DNA of 64,000 nucleotides from Crotalaria pallida. Its lineage: Eukaryota > Streptophyta > Magnoliopsida > Fabales > Fabaceae. Below the pieces are notes generated by a model that made no database searches, was not told the origin of the DNA, and saw only the letters and a list, made by a program, of their open reading frames with translations. The stretch lies in the NCBI GenBank assembly GCA_037953625.1, contig CM075654.1, positions 54,691,001-54,755,000 on the forward strand. The letters run 5' to 3'. The position numbers and the translations under genes were made by a program. Below, piece after piece: positions 11,421 to 22,000 of this stretch. Each line of letters opens with the position of its first letter. Within the stretch, counting starts at the first letter, position 1.

Positions 11421-12063
11421 GGTAAGGGGTTCTTTACCTTGCTTTAGAGAGTATTTTTTGATTAGTATATAATACTTGTTAAGAGTATATGGGCGTGCTT
11501 GTGTTTAAACATCTAAGTAATTAATTAGACTAGAGAGGAAAGTAGGAAAACGGAAGAAAGAAAAATAAATGAGGTGTTTGTGATAAAATGACGTGTTTGA
11601 TTGCTAAACCTGAAAATATAGGTGCTAAGGTGTATTTTGACTATGTGAATGTATATGTTATAATATTTGTTATGCTTTTATGTATGAATAATGGGAGCCT
11701 AACTGTGGTGGAATGTTTACGTGAAATAGTATGAGTTGTCATGTGTGCTCCGGTGGGAAATGTGGGGTTAATTGGTATATGTCTTTATGTATGTATGTTT
11801 GGGGAATGTGAGGCTATTAGTTGTGAAAGAATAAATGTGTTAAAAATGTAAGCCTATATATAAGTAATTTGAATACTATGCTTTATGTTTAATTATAATT
11901 GTTGATACTTGGACTATGTGGTTGATGTATTGCTAAATCATAATGAGCCCTAGAATGTATGAATGATGAAAAGAAAAATATGAATGTTCGAAATTAAACT
12001 AAGTGAAAAATGTGTATTGTGATGCTTTAATATTATTATCTATATGAATAACATATGTGATGC

Positions 12064-12546
12064 TATGAGGTACCTTCCGGTGTGGAGGTGAAGTACCATC
12101 AGGCCAAATTGTATGAGGTACCTTCCTGTGTGGAGGTGAAGTACAATGGTATGAGGTACCTTCCGGTGTGAAGGTGAAGTACCCATAGGCCAAACCATAT
12201 GAGGTACCTTCCTGTGTGGAGGTGAAGTACAACGGTATGAGGTACCTTCCGGTGTGGAGGTGAAGTCCGGTGTGGAGGTGAAGTACAATGGTATGAGGTA
12301 CCTTCCGGTGTGGAGGTGAAGTACCCATAGGCCCAATCGTATGAGGTACCTTCCTGTGTGGAGGTGAAGTACAACGGTATGAGGTACCTTCTGGTGTGGA
12401 GGTGAAGTACCCAATAGCCAATTTGTATGAGGTACCTTCCGGTGTGGAGGTGAAGTACATGGTATGAGGTACCTTCCGGTGTGGAGGTGAAGTACCCATA
12501 GGCCCAATCGTATGAGGTACCTTCCGGTGTGGAGGTGAAGTACAAC
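12064..12546. repeat. 86-bp dimeric minisatellite, 11 monomers (3' LTR copy)
   Basis: Monomers start at 12064, 12112, 12150, 12198, 12236, 12292, 12340, 12378, 12426, 12463 and 12511. They follow the same 48/38 alternation as 5151-5406, with one 56-bp unit (an 18-bp partial duplication near 12266) and one 37-bp unit. The array is about twice as long as in the partner LTR. Confidence 0.92.
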
Positions 12547-13330
12547 GCTAAGAGATATAACTTAAAAAAATGAAATGGAAAATGAATTATAATAATGATA
12601 CAGAACTTGAAATGATGTTTTAGGATTATCTGCAAAAGACTAAATAATTGTGAAGTACAATGCTAAGAGATACATCTTAAAATTGAAATGGAAATATAAA
12701 TGGAATTGTATGTTGGGAAATTAGAACGTGAAAGGTAAAGGAAGAAGAGAATGTGAAATATAAAAGTAAATAAGTGATGTGTTTGGAATAGGTGAAATTT
12801 GTAATTAGATGATAACCGATCATGTGTGTGAGAGGGTTATTCACTAGATAGTTGGTAGGAGGATGAGATTAATGAGACAAATATGGAAAAGCTAATATGG
12901 GCATAATTAACAAGAGGTGAAGAAATGAGATTATTGTGTGTGTTTGAGCATGCTGGTTTGACTAAATGGAAATATATATATGCTATGTGCTAATTGTGTT
13001 TGACTTGGTGGATTATTATGTCTAGTTAGAAACTACTTTCTATTTCATGTGTAATTTAATTGGGTATTGAAACAATTCGTTGTAAGCCTTGAGTTTTGTT
13101 TTACTTTGTTAGCAGGGCCTGAAAATCAAATTAGTATATTTATTAATATTTTCTGAACTGTACTGGTTTGATAGGTGAAAACTCTAAATTTTTGGGAAGT
13201 CCGATGAACAGAGGAAACTCTGTCCGTTTTTCCGGAAAAATATTCTTAAGTATTTTAATTTAAAAAGAAATTTTCAAGTACCATTTTTATTAAAATCCAA
13301 AATTAACTAAATAATTGTGAGGGTGTTACA

Positions 13331-14602
13331 GTAGTCCTCCTGGCCTGGGGCCAACTGATTGTGAGACAGCTGTCGTGCCCGCGTGGTAAAGGTCCTGTAT
13401 TCCTGTTTGCTTCCGACTAGGTTGGGTGGATGACCGAGGAGATGTAGACGTGAGTGATAGCCAAAAGTGAAATGAATACTCTGATGACATCTTAAAGTTC
13501 CCCAATCATTAAAGATGATGAATTGATAAGACTGAATGGAAAGAGAAGTATAGTTGTAACAAGGAAATGAGAGAAAAGGAAAAGATATTCATAAAGAGTA
13601 TAAGCAAGTTGATAAGAGAATGAAAATGATAACAAGGATGAGGATAGTGATGATAATAATAATACAAGATAATGATAATGTTATACTTGATTGTCTTGTG
13701 CTTGTATGTTATATTGTATGTTTGTGTGGTCCTATTATTTTGCCTATCGTAATTCCACACCGTCGACGACTCGTCGTTCGGATCGCTTACTCTCTCCTGT
13801 TCGTTGGCATATCGGTTCGGCTGATATCTCAACGGGCAGATGGAGTATTGCCTGGATATCACCATGTGGAATAAGTATGGAAGAGGTTGGAAGCACACCC
13901 CAAGCGGCTGGGCATGGACCGGCTACACGGAGATCGTGATCCCATATTCGGAGCATCAACTGAGCGGAGTTAATCTAGAGCTGCACTTGGGGCAAGTCAC
14001 CGTACGAGGTTTTCAGAGCTACGAGGAGAAGGCCCGGTATGAAAAGCAAAGGAATTCTACTGCATTGGCTGGAGTGGTAACGGAGTCCAATAACAATGAG
14101 GAAACAACCGCGCGGGCGGCATCATCTTCGAGAGCGAGGAGAGGACGCAAGAAGGAGAAGGAGCTACACCCACTTGCTTCCAATAGGAAAGTTTAAGAAT
14201 AGTGTTAGTAGTTAGGTTTTTATGATTGCTTAAAATTAAGGATTACCAAAGTGATGAACCAATTGTGTAACCCATCTTATTTTGGAACATGCCCTACTTT
14301 TGTGCAACTTTGTGAAGAATGTTTAATGTCCTTTTTGATGTAATCCAAGTAGCTATTTTTGAATTGGAACCAAACCATTTTCCTTGATGAATGTTTTTGG
14401 AAACCCAAATGAATAAGTTTTGATTTTAGTAACAACTCGATTTTCAAAAGAAGTGTTGAAGAATGTTAAGCACTCTCCAATAATGTTTGCAAACACTTCA
14501 ACAAAGTTTTTTTTTAAAAAAAAAAATTGGCCTCATTTTTTTGCAACCTAAATGAACAAGAGTTGGTTATTTTTTTTGGTTTACGAAAATCGGGCCGTTA
14601 CA
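13331..14602 (+). mobile_element. 3' end of an LTR related to the tandem-array family (fragment)
   Basis: Matches the last 1.1 kb of the LTRs at 18263-44501: the CTGTCGTGCCCGC ... GGTAAAGGT block (about 13361-13395), the CACACCGTCGACG block (13756-13768), the ACGGGCAGA block (13833) and the end ACGAAAATCGGGCCGTTACA (14583-14602). It is a diverged relative. Element X abuts it on the left, so this is probably the LTR into which X inserted. The plus-strand 118-codon frame (13840-14196) has no counterpart long frame in the array copies and is probably non-coding. Confidence 0.7.
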
Positions 14603-14673
14603 CCAAACAGAGAGTTTGAAGCCATACTCTTGAGACGGTTAAGTCTTAACACAAGAGACTAGCTCTGATGCCA
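14603..14673 (-). pseudogene. copia gag start and primer-binding site, fragment B
   Basis: Repeats the first gag codons (minus-strand ATG at about 14625) and leader of fragment A, then the primer-binding site complement GCTCTGATGCCA (14662-14673). Gag is cut after about eight codons by the LTR end at 14602. The shared bases CACCAAACAGAG at the joint leave the exact breakpoint uncertain by 2 bp. Confidence 0.75.
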
Positions 14674-14675
14674 AT

Positions 14676-16090
14676 TGTTGGTTTTGGCCTCAAAATCTCG
14701 AGAGGGGGGTGAATCGAGTTTTATTAATGTATTGTGAAATCCTTTAAAAATTAAAAAATTGTTTTGAGATGGAGAGATTAAGCGTTTGAAACGGATCGCG
14801 AAAATGATAGATAAAATAAATTGAGTAGCGCGGAAACGTAAATAATTGAAATATGCGGAAAAATAAAGAGATAGGGATAGAAAAGCTTGCACCGGTGAAT
14901 TTTATATTGGTTCAGCCTTCCCGTCGAAAGGCCTAGTCCAGTCCCCAAGCGACCCGCCTGAGAGTTTTATAATCAGCAATAGAGCCGCACCCTATTACAC
15001 CCAAGAGCACCCCGCACACTACTAGGAACCTCCGTTCGCTAGGGGCCTCAAATCACACAGCAGGGTTCCTCGCCCTACGACGTATCAAACGTCCACAAAG
15101 GGATTCTCTCCCTAACCACTAAGGTTCAAATACAATGGATATGAGAGTGATTACAATAGCAATGTGTGTTCTCAACAACACAGATACAACAATATGCTCT
15201 TATGATAAAGAAGTGCTTTTTCTCTAAGAGTTACTCAGCCAATAAGGTTTTTGTTCTTCCAAAAGTATGAACGTGAAAACCGGAAGATTAGAGAAGAAGA
15301 AGAGAGAACGTGATTTTCAGAAAAATATGTCAGAGAAGAATTGAGAGTTGTATATGAATGTTGGAGTGAAGTTTTTATAAAAAATAAAACATTTAGAATC
15401 AAAAAGATTTTGAATTAGTAAAACAAAATAAAATAAGATTTGAAATAAGTTTTAAAATCAAAACTAAATCAAAACGATTTGCAAAATAAAATAAAGATTT
15501 GATTCTTAAAACTAAAATGGAAATAATTCAAATTTAAAATCATTTTCGAATTTTATAAAATAAATCAGAATCTTTTAAATAAAAACAAATCAGGAAATAA
15601 TCAAAATGATTCTGACACGTTTTTCAATAAAACTTGAAGTAATCGATTACTTTCTGAAGGTAATCGATTATTCCTTCAAAAATAGAAATTCTTAAATTCA
15701 TTTGAAAAACAAGTAATCGATTAGACCAACAATGATTAATCGATTACACCACTCCTGTTCAATATGTGATGCAACTTATTTAATTGATTACACTAAACAA
15801 TTAATCCCTCTGTTATGCATATGATGCAACATCATGTAATTGATTACTACAGATCCTGTAAATCGATTACTAAGCCTCTGAAAAATATATGATGCAACAA
15901 TTATAATCGATTACTAGAGCCAGGTAATCGATTACTCCCATAAGAAAGTAATTGATTAACAAGATTCATTTAATCGATTACAACCTCTCTGATTTTTCTA
16001 TGATGCAACAAAGTTAATCGATTATCTTGAGTATCTAATCGATTACTCTATCTTGCATACATAAAAATATACAGAGTTTTGTAACATTAA
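14676..16090 (-). repeat. copia LTR, fragment B (truncated)
   Basis: Collinear with 1538-about 2935 of fragment A at high identity. Its U3 end is missing: near 16090 it passes directly into gag coding sequence (16093-16946). So a gag fragment lies upstream of this LTR and a gag start downstream of it, an internal-LTR-internal order with a large deletion. Confidence 0.8.
15640..16047. repeat. TAATCGATTA palindrome cluster, fragment B
   Basis: Same irregular set of palindromes as 2490-2892. Several units differ between copies (for example TAATTGATTA at about 15781 against TAATCGATTA in A; and an AATCGATTAC near 15862 where A has lost the motif). Confidence 0.85.
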
Positions 16091-16092
16091 AG

Positions 16093-16946
16093 GTTTCTTA
16101 TGATGGCTAGCAGGGACAAAAATGGTACTTAATTTCTTTTGATGCCTACGGGTTGATATCCTAAACCCGCTCTATGGAAGAAACATTTTTGTCTCCCTAG
16201 CATTAAATTTAAAGTATTTCTACCTTTCGTAAATTTTGCAAGAGTTTCTTTTAAATCTTCTACTTCTTTAACAAGGTCCTTGCAAAACTTACAAGAAGAA
16301 GAACTAGCCTTAAATTTAACTTCGTTACTTGAGGTGTTCGAAGAATTTTTCAAAGTCAAATTCAGCTCCTTATTTTGATTTTTCAAAAATTCATTTTCCT
16401 TAATAAGATTTTTATTCTTTTCTAAAAGAGAAGCTGAATTTTTCTTTTCTAAAGAAATCAATAAGGATAACCTCATTGACTCCTCATGTAATTCTTCAAA
16501 AGCCTCTTGTAATTCATCATAAGAAAAATTAAGTTCAAAAATTACCTCATCTCCGTGTGCCATCAAACATATGTTGGCTGTCTCTTCTTGTTCGTCTGAA
16601 TCCTCATCCGAACTTCCCTCGTTGTCTAACCATGCCAAATATGTTTGCTTCCCTTTCTTTGAATTTGAGGTGCCTTTTTCTGAATTATCTTTCTTTTTCA
16701 GCTGGTAGCAGTCTGCTCTGATGTGACCAGGCTTGCCACACTCATGACATGTGATGGATGAGCCTCCACTTTTGTTGTTGTCCCTTCTATTGAAGTTGCT
16801 TTTCTTCCTCAGAAATTTCCCGAACTTTTTGACCAACAGACCCATGGGTTCATCATATATCAGTTCTTTGTCCGAGTCACTTTCAGTTGCTGGTGCTTCA
16901 GCCTTGAATGCCAAACTTTTGACTTTCTTGTTCTCCTCTTCGTATT
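16093..16946 (-). pseudogene. Ty1/copia gag fragment C (both ends lost)
   Basis: Minus-strand reading covers the zinc knuckle CHECGKPGHIRADC (about 16705-16746) and the Lys/Glu-rich coiled-coil tail with FCKDLVKEVEDLKE and GLGYQP. The first ~200 gag codons are replaced by the LTR of element Y at 16947. The frame runs on into that LTR, which gives a spurious N-terminus. Relative to fragment A one base is missing near 16147, so the frame ends early at 16129, although gag-like codons continue to about 16093. Confidence 0.85.
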
Positions 16947-18262
16947 TGTCGCGGCCGGGGTCCCGGGTCGCCCTCGGGGCCTCGTCTACGAGTGGGGGTC
17001 GATTGACCCAATATGGAGTCGCCACCGCATTTTGTTGCAAAATCGCAGAAAAAATAATTATCAATTAAAACGGATAAAGATTGGTCTCAAACTAGATAGA
17101 TTCCGAGTTCGGGAGTCGGTTACAAGTCGGGGAAAGTATTAGCACCCCGTTCGCCCATTCGAAAATGGTACCGTTGATTGATTTTAATTAAAAGACCTAA
17201 ATAACTGGTTTGCCAAAAAATAATTGTTTTTTATTATTGTGCCTGACAAGGTTGCCCCTGGTCCTACGTACCCTTATAAAATGAGGAATCAAGGCTACGT
17301 AGTTCTTATTGTTTTAATTTTATATTTTTTAGAAAAAAAGGTTTGATGCGAAGAGGAACATGCACAAGACCTTGTCATTTAGACAAGGAAAAGTGAATTT
17401 CCAAAACACAATTTGTTAAGACTTATTTAATAAGATTCATTTAATATTTATAAAGAAAAATATTTTTAATTTCACTATTTATTTGTAATAGTAATTTAAA
17501 TTAAGTTAACGTTTTATTTTATTACTTTAAAAAAGGAATTTATGTGAAGAGGAAAATACATAAGATCTCGACATTTAGAGGAGGAAAAATGAGTTTCCAA
17601 AGCACATATTGTCTATACTGAATTAATAAAATTTAATTAATTATTATTTTAAGCATGTTTTTATCTTAAAAAATTATATTATTTTAAAGACAAATTATAT
17701 TAGTATTTGTTTTCGGGTGTGAAGAGGAAGTCCTTGAGATCTCACCACTAAACAAATTTGGATGAGAAAAATTAACTTACCAAAATACACCAATTTTAGA
17801 TAACAATAAAAATGACTACATTTTAAATTATTATTATTATTTGATTAACTATAACTATTACTTAACCAACACCAGAACTAGAAAGAAAGGAAGTAAAGAA
17901 AATAATAAATAAAATAAAGTCAGTGTAGTGATACCCAAAAATTGTAGTAGCAGCAAATACAATAATGTAACCTGCACATAAAATGGAAGATGACGCAAGC
18001 AACAGGCGTCAATGGCCAGGACAGTGGCACTCCCTAGGTTGCACGCGCGGAGTAGGGAAAGAATTTAGAAGGACGCCCACTCCGCACACGAGGGTCTATA
18101 CCTTGAATTGTTGCGCACAGAAAACGAAAGAAAAAATTATCACAAAATTCTATGTAAAATTATTTCTCTCGAATTTTTGTATGCACCTCTCTAATTTTTT
18201 ACTTTTCTGTGCACCTCTCTTCAAAAAAATTTCTCCTTCTTCCCCAAAGTGAAGAATGGACC
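16947..18262 (+). mobile_element. LTR of element Y, left part (family unidentified)
   Basis: Begins TGTCGCGGCCGGGGTCCCGG within copia gag (the target bases before it are GTATT). Its continuation is at 44507-45057, where it ends GGGTATCTACA. Together they make an LTR of about 1.87 kb, split by the tandem array. The first 230 bp are GC-rich (GAGTCGCCACCGC, AGCACCCCG); the rest is AT-rich and non-coding. I do not recognise the family. Confidence 0.7.
18258..18262. other. target-site duplication GGACC, left copy
   Basis: GGACC stands immediately before TGTAACATCCC and recurs immediately after the last GTTACA at 44502-44506. This shows that the whole 26.2-kb array behaves as one insertion in the LTR of Y. 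Confidence 0.93.
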
Positions 18263-18982
18263 TGTAACATCCCTCAAAATCCTCAAATTGGTTGATTTCT
18301 AAAAGGAACTATTTTTTTTTAAGAAAAGTATTTTTGAAAGAGTGTTTTCCTAAATGGTAAATGATTTTAAAGAGCGATTTCTCATAAAGTAAAGATTAGG
18401 AGTTTTGAAATTTATTGTGAGAAAGTGATTGATTTTCCATGAATATGTGTTTGATATTCGATGCTACCCTTTATGCATGATAAATTTATTCCCTATGTGT
18501 GTGCATATGTGTATGTATGTAGTACCATGTGAATGAGATAATATGAGATGTGTATGTGATGGTGTGAGGTATATGTGTGCATGTGAGTGTGTATAAAACG
18601 TGGAAGTGAATGAGTGTGTGTGCATGTAGGTGTGTGATACGTGTAAGTGTGTGAGAATGCATGTGTATATATGTGTGTGCCGTAGGAATATGTGTGAGTG
18701 TGCCTAGAAATTTCCTAAACATAGAAAGCAAGCAACCAAGACCTAACCAAATGAACCAAGGTTTCTAACTAAGTCCTAACTAAGTGGAAGAAAACCCTAA
18801 TGGAGTGCCAAAAGTCTTACCCCCTAAGTAACCCCTAGAAGCCTAGTGTTCCCTACATTGTCCCCTTTTGAATTATACTAACTTCCACCCATGCAACAAT
18901 AGAGATGGCCAAATTTACCCCTCCTCTAAAAGCCCTTGGCCGAATTGCATGAGGGCTAAAATAGGAAACCATGAGTTGCTCC

Positions 18983-18988
18983 TATAAG
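18983..18988 (+). promoter_or_regulatory. putative TATA box of array LTR 1
   Basis: TATAAG followed by a CT-rich stretch and, 71 bp downstream, the leader hairpin. Same sequence in the other LTRs at 25876, 32790 and 39705. No transcript evidence; position and context only. Confidence 0.45.
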
Positions 18989-19053
18989 TCTTGGCCTTTG
19001 ATGCATTCCACTCACTTCTCATTTCCTCATTTCTTTCCTTCGCCCAAACACCA

Positions 19054-19082
19054 AGTCTAAGAGCCCATCAAACTCTTAGACT
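19054..19082 (+). other. conserved leader hairpin, array LTR 1
   Basis: AGTCTAAGAG (19054-19063) pairs over 10 bp with CTCTTAGACT (19073-19082); the loop is the 9-nt CCCATCAAA. Identical hairpins lie at 25947-25975, 32861-32889 and 39776-39804. Confidence 0.65.
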
Positions 19083-22000
19083 AAGGATTAGAAAATGGAA
19101 GTAGAAGGATAGAGAAAGAAGAAGAAGCCGTGAGTAGGAAAAGGAGTAGGAAGAAGGAGATCAAGCCATTAAACTTAGGAGTTCTTGAAGATCAAAGTGT
19201 TTAGAAGACTTTTCTTCTTGGTATAAACCGAAGACCTTAGAAGCCTTAGAATTAGTCTTGATTTGTGACCTTGTAATTTTAACTCTTTTCTTCTCTTGCA
19301 TGTTTAATTTTATGCACTTATGTGTAATATTTCTTTTAACCATGGACTTTCAAGAACTCAAATTTGATTTGTAATAAGTTTGGTTATGTGTGATGATTCG
19401 GTTGGAAATGTTTAGGTTAGATCTTGATATTTTCCATAGTTGATCCTTGTGTTTTTGAGTCAAATCCTGTGGATCTGGAGTTTTGTTCATGATCTTTGGG
19501 AAGTTTTAAGTTTACCCTCTTGCATGTTCAATTTTTGTGCTTAAAACCGTGGATCAATGAGTGTGTATGTGCTTATTTGTTCAATCTAAAAGTGTTTCTT
19601 GATTTTTGGTCATGCATGTTACTTGAAAATGATTTTTATGGTTTTAAACTCTTGCATGTTTCGGTTCTGATTTAGTCTAGATGAAAGCTTTAACTTGTGT
19701 TTTGATCTTTGAATTCTTGTGTTGATCTTGAGTTTGTTTTGAGTTTTGTAAATGATTTTTGAATAAAAGCCTTTATGTTTCTTTAAGTGTGCCTCGGTTT
19801 CAACCTCTTTTTCATCTAAAATGATTTTAACCTTGATTGGTGTTATTATGTTTAATCTCAAGACTTGATCTACATGATTTAAGTGCATGCATGTTGATCT
19901 TGAACTTTGAAAATTATTTTCATGTTTCTCTGAAAATTAAATTGAAAATATTTGTGCTAATGTGCGGTTCTTTCATGATTTGATGGAAAAGCTTAGAATT
20001 TAATCTTGCATGTGATTTTAAAACGAAAGGAACATGTTTTCTTGTAATCTATGCCTCGGTCTTAGAAGAAAACTAGGGAGATAAACTTTAAAACAATTTT
20101 ACTTGCATGAACATGACTTGATTTAAGTGTCTATCTTGTGCATGTCTCGGCTTTTAGAAGAAATAAGGGAGAACAAAGTGATTTTTCCTAAATTGAATTA
20201 TGTTCTATATTCCTATGTGATTCTTGATCTAGACTAGGTGTTATTTTGTGCATGTTGTATTTGGTTGGTTTAGATTAAATCCATGCTTTTTATTTTGAAA
20301 GGACTTGGTATGTGCTCTATATTCTTGCATGATTTTGATTTGATTTGATTCAAGGAAAAATGAATTAAACTTTGAGTATTTGCCATGATGAGCTCACGGG
20401 TTCTGCTAATAAAAAGAAGAACTAATTGCAAGAATTTTTGTATGTTAGAGGATGTATGAATCATGTTTGGATTTGTGAGATTTTCGGTCTATGCATGTTA
20501 CACTAATGGATTAAGGATAGGTTTTATGCATAAGTTGGATTATGTGTATGCATTCGGTATAAGAGTCTATGCATATTAATGAGGTCAGAACTTATGGATA
20601 ATGCATGTATTTTGTAAAATGATTGATTAGGAGTAAGTGTTGTGACTATGTGTACGGTTTGTGTGCTTAAGTGTGCTTAAGTGGTTTTGTTTTTGAAATG
20701 ATTTACGTGTATGCATTCGGTTGATGAGTGTAAGTATACCTAAATGTTTTTGTTTTATAAAAATGAAAGCAATTAAATTAAGTGTTTATGTAATCAAAGT
20801 GTGTGCTATCTGTGTGTGTATATGTTTGGTTTGAAATTTATCTGGCTTGATTTATTTGAGTTTGTGAAATAACGTTGTGATTTACTCTGCGATAAAAACT
20901 TAAATTCTCAAAGTGTTAACATTAAACTAAAGAGGTACTTGAAAATAAAATGAGCTTTTGCGATGTTTTCGAATTTTATTTAATTGATTTTTTTTGTGTG
21001 AAACATGTCCTTGCTGCCCAAGTTCATTAAAAGTTGTTTCTGATGCTTTAAATTGAGTTCATGAGACTCAAGGTTTGGTTCTCAAAAGTAAGTTGATTTT
21101 GAGAAAACCCGGGTGAAACCGGTGAAATTTTCGGTATTTTTGAAATAGGTTCAGGTGCTGTCCAAGACGGACCAGCCACCTAGCCTATCAATTTATGTGG
21201 TTTTATTTGATGTTTTCGAATGATTTTGAAGTATTTAAAATCTTAACAAACGATTGAAATTGTTTTAAGAAAATAATCATGTTTTAAGATTTCCAACGAG
21301 GAATGAAAAACGTTTTGAGCTAAGGAAAGTTTCTCTTAAAACAAGTTAATAACGGAAATGTGTTTTAACTAATTCGAGGAACGTTACAGATGAGGGACTA
21401 AGGCAGTGGTAGCAACCAAGCTCAGAAGAGACTGTGTTCATCGGATAGCTGGACCTCAGGTGAGAGAGAAGCTTTCCCTAAGACACCGTGGTAGCTAGGT
21501 GATTTATTAGGACGTTCCGCATCATCTCAAAGATCGGAACTAAGTGGTTGGCGTCAGTAGTATAAGTGGCGATTGTTTGCCTTTTGTGGCCACTTATATG
21601 AAGGTGACAAGGACGACAAGGCTATTGTGTGATGTTGTGTGTGATAGCATGCTTGGTTATTTATTTGTTTATATGTATTGATGCTTATGATTATGATGAG
21701 TAAATGGCTGTGGATGTGTGAGAATGAGAACGAATTGAGAGTGATGGCATAATAATAAAAGAGGGATGATGAAAGGATAAGTGGTTGAGATGGAGAGTAA
21801 TGGCGCAATGGAGAAAAGAATAATGATAAGGAATATGAGACCGATTGAAAGAGGAGAAATAAGAATTGATTTGGAAAAATATATTGAAAGTGAGAATGGG
21901 AACGAGCCAGAGCTGGGGAGAGTGATGTGAATTGTTGGAAGGGAAATGGACTGAGTTGAGCCGAGCTCCTCCGTCCTCGGTTTTAGTCTGGGAGCTAGTG

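Larger units (their letters stand above)
10055..13330 (+). mobile_element. 3' LTR of element X (3.28 kb)
   Basis: Starts TGTAACATTCCGAATTTT and ends GTGAGGGTGTTACA. From about 11967 it matches the 5' LTR piece at 5056-7904, except for a deletion near 13050 that removed the acceptor-like block. It contains AT-rich U3 sequence (10060-10730), a GC- and pyrimidine-rich block (10760-11400), a donor-like site CTGAG|GTAAGG (11421/11422) preceded by a small hairpin GGTTCT-AAT-AGAACC, and the minisatellite. ORFs of 76-110 codons on both strands in the GC-rich block have no recognisable domain. Confidence 0.78.

Noticed and set aside
11999..12635. Long minus-strand ORFs of 155-178 codons with HLHTGRYLI/TSPPHRKVPH repeats
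   Set aside because: They are three frames of the stop-free minisatellite; three unrelated readings of the same DNA with equal length show there is no coding selection.
13840..14196. 118-codon plus-strand ORF in the LTR tail
   Set aside because: The homologous positions in the four array LTRs do not keep an open frame and no domain is recognisable.
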